From Flavobacterium dankookense (GTDB lineage: Bacteria > Bacteroidota > Bacteroidia > Flavobacteriales > Flavobacteriaceae), in the NCBI RefSeq assembly GCF_004362665.1, contig NZ_SNXR01000014.1, forward strand, positions 124,001 to 188,000: a DNA stretch of 64,000 nucleotides. Reading direction: 5' to 3'. Both the position numbers and the translations under genes were made by a program. Of the stretch, positions 53,757 through 60,531 are shown piece after piece. Under the pieces are notes generated by a model that ran no database searches, was not told the DNA's origin, and worked only from the letters and a program-made list of their open reading frames with translations. Each line of letters starts with the position of its first letter. The first letter of the stretch is position 1.

Positions 53757-55669
53757 TAGACTTTATTATATCATCATCGATTTGTTTGAGTATTTTTCTA
53801 GCTGCGTATCATTTGCTTTTAGAAAAAGAGAAAATGCATAACTTCAATAGATTTTACCTTCTGAGTTCGATGGTAATTTCATTGCTAATTCCATTTTTAA
53901 ACTTCGAAATCATAAAAGAAATTCCTGTAGAAGTTTCAGAAACCGTTGTGATTGAAGGAATAATTCCAAGTCAAGTGGTTTTTATTGAAGAAGAACCTTC
54001 GATTATACCTTTAATCATTTGGAGTTTATATGGTTTAATAACTTTTGGTCTATTCATTCGTTTTGGAAAAAACATTTTAGAACTTGTATCAAAAGCCAAG
54101 TCAAATCCAACGGTAAAATATCAAAACGCCAATTTGGTTTTATTGGATGAAAAAGTACTTCCACACACGTTTTGGAATTCCATTTTTATCAATTTTGACG
54201 ATTATAATCGCAGAAATATTGAAGATGAATTATACACACACGAATTGGTTCATGTAAATCAAAAACATACGTTTGATATACTTTTTGTGGAAACGTTGAA
54301 AACCATTTTTTGGTTCAATCCGTTATTTTATTTCTACAAAAAAGCTATACAACTCAACCATGAATTCCTTGCTGATGAAGAAGTAGTTAAATCGTGTGAT
54401 AATGTTCCGTTTTACCAAACCTTATTGCTACAAAAAACCAGTATCAATCAAGTATTTCTAACCAGTAATCTCAACTATTTAGTAACCAAAAAACGACTAA
54501 TCATGATGACCAAAAACACTTCAAAAACATTGGCTTTACTTAAAAAAATCGCAATTCTACCAATACTAGCAGCACTGATTTACTTTTTTTGTGTAGAAAT
54601 TGTAGCGCAAGAAAAAAAAGTTTCTGATGAAAATTACAAAACAAAAAATCATACTGTTGCTTATGCTACATCAGAAACAAATAAAAAAACAAACAAAAAC
54701 AATTTAGAAGAGTATTTTAAAGATGTTCGAATCAAATATTATGACAAGTTAATCTTAGTTGAAGAAGAAACAAAAGCTCCAAATACTGTTGGTGCAAAAT
54801 ATCCAAAATTAATTTTTGATAAAAAATATCAAGAACTTTCAAAAGAAGAGAAAGAAGATATTGAAATTTCTTTAATTCTTAGTATGCAAAAACCACTTGA
54901 AAAAAAATCACCATCTCAACAAGAACTGAAAGAATTCCAAAATTCTAAAAAATTTGCAATATGGATTGATGGGAAAAATGTAGCAAACAGTGAGTTAAAC
55001 AAATACAAAGCTAAAGATTTTGCTTATTATTCTGTAAGTGTTATTCTCAAAAACGCGCGAACAAAAAAACATCCTCAACCCTTTCAATATTGGTTTTATA
55101 CACAACCTTATTTTGAAAAACAAAATATAGGAAAAAATAAGGATAAATATCCTGGCGATGAAATTGTGATTTTTAAAGAAGGAAGAAATCAAATTATTAC
55201 ACCAACTGAAAAATCAGCAGTAAAAACAGAAGTTATTTCTTCTGTGGAAGAAGTTGTTTCCGTTGCCAAAAATGAAAAGCCAAAAACGGTTGTCGTTGGA
55301 AAATATGATGAAACACCAACTTATATTGAAAAAAATAAAACTGAAAAATTAGAAGTAGTTGCAATCGGGAAAGAAACAGATTTAGAAATACCAACCTTTC
55401 CTGGTGGAATTTCGGAATTTTATAAATTCGTAGCCAAAAATTTTAAAATGCCTAAAAATTTCAACAATAAAGAAAAATTGATTGTTTCCTTTATTGTTGA
55501 AAAAGATGGAAGTTTGTCAACTTTTGACGTAAAAAAAGACTTAGGTTCAGGCACAAAAAAAGAAGCGATTAGAGTTTTGAAAAATTCTCCAAAATGGATT
55601 CCAGCGAAAGTAAAAAATGAAACTGTTCGTTATCAATATGTTCTTCCAATTCAAATGACCAAAGAATAA
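53753..55669 (+). CDS. BlaR1-like M56 metallopeptidase with C-terminal TonB domain
   Basis: This 638-residue membrane protein pairs with the BlaI repressor. There are N-terminal membrane helices (about 2-22, 34-50, 84-104), then the zinc-peptidase motif HELVH (163-167) in YTHELVHVNQKH. Another helix follows at about 285-305 (LPILAALIYFFCVEIVAQ). A long Lys/Glu-rich periplasmic region leads to a TonB C-terminal-like domain (about 555-638, with TFPGGISEFYKFVAKNF and SFIVEKDGSLSTFDV). In BlaR1 the sensor domain binds beta-lactam; here that domain is missing and a TonB-like domain stands in its place. It presumably senses an envelope signal and triggers BlaI cleavage. Confidence 0.9.
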   Translation: MIDFIISSSICLSIFLAAYHLLLEKEKMHNFNRFYLLSSMVISLLIPFLNFEIIKEIPVEVSETVVIEGIIPSQVVFIEEEPSIIPLIIWSLYGLITFGLFIRFGKNILELVSKAKSNPTVKYQNANLVLLDEKVLPHTFWNSIFINFDDYNRRNIEDELYTHELVHVNQKHTFDILFVETLKTIFWFNPLFYFYKKAIQLNHEFLADEEVVKSCDNVPFYQTLLLQKTSINQVFLTSNLNYLVTKKRLIMMTKNTSKTLALLKKIAILPILAALIYFFCVEIVAQEKKVSDENYKTKNHTVAYATSETNKKTNKNNLEEYFKDVRIKYYDKLILVEEETKAPNTVGAKYPKLIFDKKYQELSKEEKEDIEISLILSMQKPLEKKSPSQQELKEFQNSKKFAIWIDGKNVANSELNKYKAKDFAYYSVSVILKNARTKKHPQPFQYWFYTQPYFEKQNIGKNKDKYPGDEIVIFKEGRNQIITPTEKSAVKTEVISSVEEVVSVAKNEKPKTVVVGKYDETPTYIEKNKTEKLEVVAIGKETDLEIPTFPGGISEFYKFVAKNFKMPKNFNNKEKLIVSFIVEKDGSLSTFDVKKDLGSGTKKEAIRVLKNSPKWIPAKVKNETVRYQYVLPIQMTKE

Positions 55670-56086
55670 ATGAAATTCCTTCTGATTTTTCTAACTGCGT
55701 TTATTACAATTGGTTTTTCAAGTTGTAAAACCAATAAAACCATAAACCATCATCGGGAAGGAAAATGGGTTTTTAAAGATACTGTAAATGGAGTTTTATA
55801 CAAATCTAAAGGAAAATACAAACAAAGTCAAGAAATCAAAATGTGGAAATATTTTGAAGATTGCAAACTAGTTAAAACTGAAAAATACGAAGACAATATT
55901 TGCCATATTAAAACTTTTGATGAAAAAGGCAGAACCACTTCCATTGGAAAATCGATGATTGTGGAAGAAAATAACGAAACACATTGGTATTTAACTGGCG
56001 ATTGGATTTTCTTTGATAAAAAAGGAAAAATTATCGGCATAAAAAAATATGAAAAAGGCGAATTAATCTCAGAAATTGAAATGTAA
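55670..56086 (+). CDS. Small lipoprotein with MORN/YwqK-like repeats, in the BlaI operon
   Basis: This 138-residue protein starts with a lipoprotein signal (LTAFITIGFSSCKTNK, Cys20). The mature part holds repeated Gly-x-Trp motifs (REGKWVFKD, KSKGKYKQSQ, TGDWIFFDKKGKII) like the beta-hairpin repeats of MORN or YwqK-type proteins. Its ATG follows the M56 stop directly (TAAATG). It would therefore be made under BlaI control and localised in the envelope. It may be an output or a cofactor of the M56 sensor. I do not know a named equivalent. Confidence 0.8.
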   Translation: MKFLLIFLTAFITIGFSSCKTNKTINHHREGKWVFKDTVNGVLYKSKGKYKQSQEIKMWKYFEDCKLVKTEKYEDNICHIKTFDEKGRTTSIGKSMIVEENNETHWYLTGDWIFFDKKGKIIGIKKYEKGELISEIEM

Positions 56087-56113
56087 AAAATCCGCAGCTG
56101 TTGCGGATTTTTT
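56085..56113 (+). terminator. Terminator of the blaI operon
   Basis: AAAAAATCCGCA and TGCGGATTTTTT form a perfect 12-bp stem around GCTGT. Confidence 0.88.
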
Positions 56114-56156
56114 GTTTAAATATCAATCACTTACAATAAAAAATATTTTTTGGCGT

Positions 56157-56164
56157 TATATTTG
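56157..56164 (+). promoter_or_regulatory. -7 element of the DUF4407 gene
   Basis: TATATTTG, a full TAnnTTTG match, 33 bp ahead of the ATG at 56197. Confidence 0.55.
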
Positions 56165-56196
56165 TATAATCATCATTAATCAAAAAATAATCAATC

Positions 56197-57297
56197 ATGT
56201 TAAAACGTTTTTTCCTTCTTTGTTCTGGTGTCGATACTGACATTGTGAACGGTTGTTCCAACGGCGAGCAAAACAAATATGCCGGAATTGGAGCTACAGT
56301 TTTCTTCACAGCCGTTATGGCTTTTATTGCTGCTTCTTATGCTTTATTTACCGTTTTTGATAACGTATTTATTGCAGTTACTTTTGGATTAGTTTGGGGA
56401 TTTTTAATCTTCAATCTCGACCGATTTATCGTATCGACTATCAAAAAAAGAGATAATTTTCTAGACGAATTTATTCAAGCTTCGCCACGTATTGTTTTAG
56501 CAATTATCATTGCAGTTGTAATTTCAAAACCATTGGAAATCAAAATTTTTGAAAAAGAAATCAATACGGTTTTATTAAAAGAAAAAAACGAAATGGCTTT
56601 GGCAAATAAAAAACAAGTTGCTAATTATTTTCAATCGGATTTGGACAAAAACAAAGCGCAAATCGATAGTTTGAAAAGCGATATTACCAAAAAAGAAAAA
56701 GAAGTAAACGATTTATATTCGACTTATATCACTGAAGCTGAAGGAACTGCTGGAACCAAAAAACTAGGGAAAGGTCCAGTTTATAAAGAAAAACGTGAAA
56801 AACACGATGTGGCTTTGCAAGATTTGGCAGCTTTAAAAACAGCTAATCAAACCAAAATTGCCGATTTGGAAACCAAAGCCAAAACGCTACAAGCTGATTT
56901 AGACAAAAAAGTAACCGAAACCCAACCTATTATTGATGGTTTCGACGGATTGATGGCGCGAATTAACGCTTTGAACAAATTGCCTTGGTTGCCTTCATTT
57001 TTTATTATGTTGTTGTTTTTAGCCATAGAAACTTCGCCAATTATTGCCAAATTATTATCGCCAAAAGGTGAATATGACTTCAAACAAGAAGATGGCGAAA
57101 TGGGAATTAAAAACGTAATCGCTCAAAATCGTTATCAAAGTGAATTGCAACGAAAAACCGATGCCGAAATCTATGATAAGGTTTATGCTGACATCAAAGA
57201 TGACAAGGAATTGTACAATTACAAGAAAAAAGGCGCAACCGAATTACTGAAACTGCAAGCTGATGGTTTTGTAGAAAAGCAGAAGAAATCAATGTAG
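56197..57297 (+). CDS. DUF4407 membrane protein
   Basis: This 366-residue protein matches DUF4407: CSGVDTDIVNGCSNGEQNKY at the N-terminus, then two membrane helices (about 31-70, with FNLDRFIVSTIKKRDNF directly behind), a third at about 100-120, then a long coiled coil (about 125-255, Lys/Glu/Asp-rich, with KNKAQIDSLKSDITKKEKEV), and a fourth helix (LPSFFIMLLFLAIETSPIIA). The C-terminal tail is cytoplasmic and charged. Function of the family is not established. The gene is single, ends in a strong terminator, and precedes the convergent PH/SHOCT gene. Confidence 0.9.
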   Translation: MLKRFFLLCSGVDTDIVNGCSNGEQNKYAGIGATVFFTAVMAFIAASYALFTVFDNVFIAVTFGLVWGFLIFNLDRFIVSTIKKRDNFLDEFIQASPRIVLAIIIAVVISKPLEIKIFEKEINTVLLKEKNEMALANKKQVANYFQSDLDKNKAQIDSLKSDITKKEKEVNDLYSTYITEAEGTAGTKKLGKGPVYKEKREKHDVALQDLAALKTANQTKIADLETKAKTLQADLDKKVTETQPIIDGFDGLMARINALNKLPWLPSFFIMLLFLAIETSPIIAKLLSPKGEYDFKQEDGEMGIKNVIAQNRYQSELQRKTDAEIYDKVYADIKDDKELYNYKKKGATELLKLQADGFVEKQKKSM

Positions 57298-57322
57298 TTT
57301 TACCGCATAAGTACAAAGAAAA

Positions 57323-57359
57323 AACCCTGTCAGAGTTTGGAACTCTGACAGGGTTAATT
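57323..57359. terminator. Strong terminator between convergent genes
   Basis: AACCCTGTCAGAGTT and AACTCTGACAGGGTT form a perfect 15-bp stem around TGG. T-runs are present on the minus side of the palindrome. The core AACCCTGTCAG is shared with 22849-22882. Confidence 0.88.
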
Positions 57360-57376
57360 TTTATAAAAAAATACTT

Positions 57377-58087
57377 TTACATATATTTTATAATCTCAGC
57401 TTTCAACTTATCATATTCGCCTTGAAGAATTAATCCGTTGTCTAACAGTTTTTTATAGTTCTGAAGTTTTTCAAATAATTCGTCTTGAGATAAATCGGCT
57501 AAGCCTTTTTCAATTTCTACTTTTTCATCTGGAAATTGCTTTTCATCTCGATAACCTGAAACAGAAATAATTTCAGCAAAATTGGTTACCTCTTCTGGTT
57601 GAAATTCTTCTACGACTTCTGCTTCTTCAATTATTTCTAGTGGAGTTTCTACAACTTTTGGTTCGTCAATAATCTGTGAATTCACAACTGGATTTTTTAA
57701 CAAATCCAATTGCTCTTTGGCAAAAGTGTATAATTTTCGGGCTTGATTTTTTGGCAAATAATCTACCGTATGCGTTAAATCGGATTTGGTAGAAAACGTA
57801 AATTCTGCACCCAAAATTCCTTCTTTTACAAAACTTGCTGCAATATCATCCCAATCATAATCAACAAACTCCATCGATAATCCGAGATTTTTTGGTTTGC
57901 AAAGAATGATTCGCTTATTGGTTACCACAATACTATCAGGTAAAATAGTTACGGCAGGTTTTTTTTGCACTGCAATATATCCAATTTCTTCATTGGACAT
58001 CAATAGATTATCCAACTTTGAAGTGATTTTTTCAATTGCTTTTGGATCTTGATCTTCGTTTAATATTTTCTTTAAATTATCTAACAT
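57377..58087 (-). CDS. PH-domain protein with C-terminal SHOCT helix
   Basis: This 236-residue cytoplasmic protein begins with a short helix, followed by a bacterial PH-like beta domain (about 35-125, with DSIVVTNKRIILCKPK and GILGAEFTFSTKSDLT). An acidic linker rich in Glu, Val and Pro (about 140-185, with EEAEVVEEFQPEEVTN) leads to a C-terminal SHOCT motif (LFEKLQNYKKLLDNGLILQG, then EYDKLKAEI). SHOCT and PH pairs are common in poorly understood bacterial proteins and may mediate protein or membrane contacts. The downstream neighbour is separated by the strong terminator. Confidence 0.85.
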   Translation of the reverse strand: MLDNLKKILNEDQDPKAIEKITSKLDNLLMSNEEIGYIAVQKKPAVTILPDSIVVTNKRIILCKPKNLGLSMEFVDYDWDDIAASFVKEGILGAEFTFSTKSDLTHTVDYLPKNQARKLYTFAKEQLDLLKNPVVNSQIIDEPKVVETPLEIIEEAEVVEEFQPEEVTNFAEIISVSGYRDEKQFPDEKVEIEKGLADLSQDELFEKLQNYKKLLDNGLILQGEYDKLKAEIIKYM

Positions 58088-58127
58088 AGTTTTATTTTAT
58101 TTCTAAAATTCATTACAAAAGTAATGC

Positions 58128-58496
58128 CTAATTCTCATTTTTAAATTCTTCTCGTTGTTTTTTTGGTAAACCTGCCACAATCAATTCGTAGGAGTGATTG
58201 ATGAAATGTATGATTTTTTTATCATCAATTTCTTTGTTCACAAAAACAGTGTTCCAATGCTTTTTATTGGAATGATATCCTGGCGTGACGCTTTCATATT
58301 TTTCCCTTAATTCAATAGCGTAGTCTGGATCACATTTTAAATTCACCGTTGGATTTCCATTTTCCCAATCTTTTAGTGAAGCTAAGCAAAACATTTTTCC
58401 GGCTACTTTAAACACTAAAGTATCTTCATCAAAGGGAAAATGTTCGGTTACTCCTTTTTTGGAAAGACAAAACTCATATAGTTGTTGGATGTCCAT
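58128..58496 (-). CDS. MmcQ/YjbR-family DNA-binding-like protein
   Basis: This 122-residue protein fits the YjbR family: YEFCLSKKGVTEHFPFDEDT at the start, FKVAGKMFCLAS and DWENGNPTVNLKCDPDYAIE in the middle, then HNKKHWNTVFV-like HSNKKHWNTVFVNKE and NHSYELIVAGLPKKQREE at the end. The family has a double-wing fold and is described as DNA-binding-like, but its role is unclear. It follows the cyclase-family gene by 1 bp, so both are co-translated. The call is confident for the family only. Confidence 0.9.
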   Translation of the reverse strand: MDIQQLYEFCLSKKGVTEHFPFDEDTLVFKVAGKMFCLASLKDWENGNPTVNLKCDPDYAIELREKYESVTPGYHSNKKHWNTVFVNKEIDDKKIIHFINHSYELIVAGLPKKQREEFKNEN

Positions 58497-58497
58497 T

Positions 58498-59292
58498 TTA
58501 GTCTATTTTATACAAAATCGGTTTACTCGGCGATGCATCATTTTCAAACGAAGCTATTTGAATATTTAGAATATAAGTTCCATCTGGAATTTCATTGGGA
58601 ACAAAAATCATTTCGGTAATCGTACAATCCAATCGTGCATCATCGTTCAAATTAGTAACATCTTTTACATTCCAAAATGCTTTATGTGCCAATAATTTAC
58701 CTTCATCTTCTTCTCTATCAACACTTGGCAAATCAATCAAAAGATGTTTTATTCCTTTTTCTCTGATGAAAATTGCAGCTTCTTCTGAAAGATATGGCGG
58801 ATTGGTATGTGAATAATTTTTATGTTTTTTTTCTTCAAGATTTGGTAGCGTTCTGATGATAATTGCTTCTGAATTAATCCAATTATTATGTGATTTCTCT
58901 TTCGTCGAAATGACAAAATACTGCTGAATTTGCTCTTTAGTAATTACTAAATCATCATTTATATTTTCTGGTGTAATCGAAATTAATTCCGCCGTAAAGA
59001 AAAACTGTTTCAAACATTGATTTATCGAATAAAACTCTTTTGTGATGTGTCCGAGACATTCGGTATGTGTTCCGTGTCCATGTGGGTTAAAGAAAATATT
59101 GTTAAAATTGGTCGAACTTCCTTCGGAAACTTTTCCAATCCATTCCGAACCGTCGGAACCAAATTTTACGGGTTCAATTTCAGGTTTTTCGATATACCAC
59201 GCAATTGGATTTTTATCGGAATTGGTTATTGGAATAGAAATATCAATTGGTTTTGATAGGTCGATTTGGAAATTATTTATTATTGCTTTCAT
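58498..59292 (-). CDS. Cyclase-family (kynurenine-formamidase-like) metal hydrolase
   Basis: I start at ATG 59292 (MKAIINNFQIDLSKPIDISI), which gives 264 residues; the 7 codons before it lie in an intergenic repeat. The signature PHGHGTHTECLGH (about 70-82) corresponds to the metal-binding HxGTHxD/E-x3-H motif, with Glu in place of Asp and Gly where the first His usually stands. Further landmarks are EAIIIRTLP, IKHLLIDLPSVDREEDEGKL and LDCTITEMIFVP. The stretch FVISTKEKSHNN (about residues 124-135) is encoded by half of a dispersed palindromic DNA repeat. It is followed by the MmcQ gene. Substrate is unknown. Confidence 0.88.
   Translation of the reverse strand: MKAIINNFQIDLSKPIDISIPITNSDKNPIAWYIEKPEIEPVKFGSDGSEWIGKVSEGSSTNFNNIFFNPHGHGTHTECLGHITKEFYSINQCLKQFFFTAELISITPENINDDLVITKEQIQQYFVISTKEKSHNNWINSEAIIIRTLPNLEEKKHKNYSHTNPPYLSEEAAIFIREKGIKHLLIDLPSVDREEDEGKLLAHKAFWNVKDVTNLNDDARLDCTITEMIFVPNEIPDGTYILNIQIASFENDASPSKPILYKID
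58889..58916 (-). repeat. Half copy of the TTGTCATTTCGA palindrome inside the cyclase gene
   Basis: TGTGATTTCTCTTTCGTCGA and AATGACAA match the right arm of the copies at 31660-31983 and 53219-53293 with one change. It is read in frame on the minus strand as VISTKEKSH. Confidence 0.85.
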
Positions 59293-59298
59293 TTTTTT

Positions 59299-59376
59299 AA
59301 CCACGAAGGTCACAAGGTTTTCACTAAGCTCACAAAGCGTGTGTTTCTTTATGTCTTCTTCGTGTTCTTAGTGGTT
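59299..59376. repeat. CCACGAAG-type intergenic palindromic repeat
   Basis: AACCACGAAGGTCACAAGG opens the element and CTTCGTGTTCTTAGTGGTT closes it, giving a 78-bp imperfect palindrome. It fills the gap between hemW and the cyclase gene. A half copy lies at 53126-53160. Confidence 0.8.
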
Positions 59377-59381
59377 AATAA

Positions 59382-60530
59382 TCATTCCAAATTTAACAAA
59401 AACAAGTCACTTGCTATTCCATCAGAGAGAAATTTTCCTTTTTTAGTAGTTCGCAAGATATTTTCATTGATAAATAGCAGATCATCTGCAATAAATTTTT
59501 CGGATTGTTTTAAAAGGTAGTCTATATAATCCGTTCCGAATTCAATTTCAATTTTATCCAAAGAAATTCCCCAAATGGTTCGTAAACCCGTCATAACATA
59601 TTCGTTATAGCTATCTTTTTTGGATAAAATTTCCGTTTCTGATGGTAATTTATTTTCAGCTATTGATTTCAGATAAATTGAATTATTCGAAATATTCCAA
59701 CTTCTTGAAATTCCGTTAAAACTGTGTGCCGAAGGTCCAATTCCAATGTATTTTTTGCCTAACCAATACGCCGAATTGTTTTTTGAAAAATAATTTTCTT
59801 TTCCAAAATTCGATAATTCGTAATGAATAAATCCGTTTTCAGATAGTTTATCGACTAAAATTTGAAAATGTTCTTGGGCAACTTCATCTTTTGGTTCGTC
59901 GATTTTTCCAATTTCTATCAATTTCTTCAAAGCTGTTTTGGGTTCAACCGTCAAAGCATAACTGGAAATGTGTGGAATATCGAAAGACAAAGCGGTTTCG
60001 ATGTTTTGTAACCACTTTTCGTTGCTCATGTTCGGCATTCCATAAATCAAATCGATAGAAATATTATCGAAATATTGCGTTGCAAATTCTAGACATTCTC
60101 TAGCTTCCGACGAATTATGTGCGCGATTCATCAGTTTTAAATCATCTTCAAAAAAAGATTGAATTCCAATAGAAAGACGATTTACTCCAATTGTCTTGAG
60201 TTCCTCAAAAAGAATCCTACGGAATGACAAATTTGGAGACAAATCATCTGGATTGGCTTCAATAGTGATTTCAGGATTTTCAACCACATTGTAATTGTAA
60301 TAAATTGCATCAATCAACAATTTTATTTCTGAAATTTCTAAAATGCTTGGTGTTCCGCCGCCAAAATAAATGGTTTCAACTACTTCATAACATTCTTTTT
60401 TTCGCAATTCAATTTCTTTTGCCAATGCCAAAACCATTTCATCTTTTTTCTTCATTGAAGTTGAAAAATGAAAGTCGCAGTAATGACAAGCTTGCTTGCA
60501 GAATGGTATGTGAATGTATATTCCTGACAA
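59382..60530 (-). CDS. hemW: Radical SAM heme chaperone HemW
   Basis: This 382-residue protein begins SGIYIHIPFCKQACHYCDFH, with the radical SAM cysteines at 11, 15 and 18, plus the fourth nearby residue pattern of HemW (CKQACHYCDF). Other landmarks are VETIYFGGGTPSIL, IEANPDDL, NRLSIGIQSFFEDDL and the C-terminal LRTIWGISLDKIE. HemW inserts heme into respiratory proteins; older names call it HemN-like coproporphyrinogen oxidase. The start is TTG at 60530, 1 bp past the KAP gene stop; no ATG lies in a usable position. It closes the ruvC-KAP-hemW run. Confidence 0.94.
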   Translation of the reverse strand: MSGIYIHIPFCKQACHYCDFHFSTSMKKKDEMVLALAKEIELRKKECYEVVETIYFGGGTPSILEISEIKLLIDAIYYNYNVVENPEITIEANPDDLSPNLSFRRILFEELKTIGVNRLSIGIQSFFEDDLKLMNRAHNSSEARECLEFATQYFDNISIDLIYGMPNMSNEKWLQNIETALSFDIPHISSYALTVEPKTALKKLIEIGKIDEPKDEVAQEHFQILVDKLSENGFIHYELSNFGKENYFSKNNSAYWLGKKYIGIGPSAHSFNGISRSWNISNNSIYLKSIAENKLPSETEILSKKDSYNEYVMTGLRTIWGISLDKIEIEFGTDYIDYLLKQSEKFIADDLLFINENILRTTKKGKFLSDGIASDLFLLNLE

Positions 60531-60531
60531 T

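Noticed and set aside
53385..55669. Beta-lactam resistance locus
   Set aside because: BlaI and M56 family genes are present, but no beta-lactamase or penicillin-binding sensor domain is, and M56 proteins with TonB-like ends are general in Bacteroidota.
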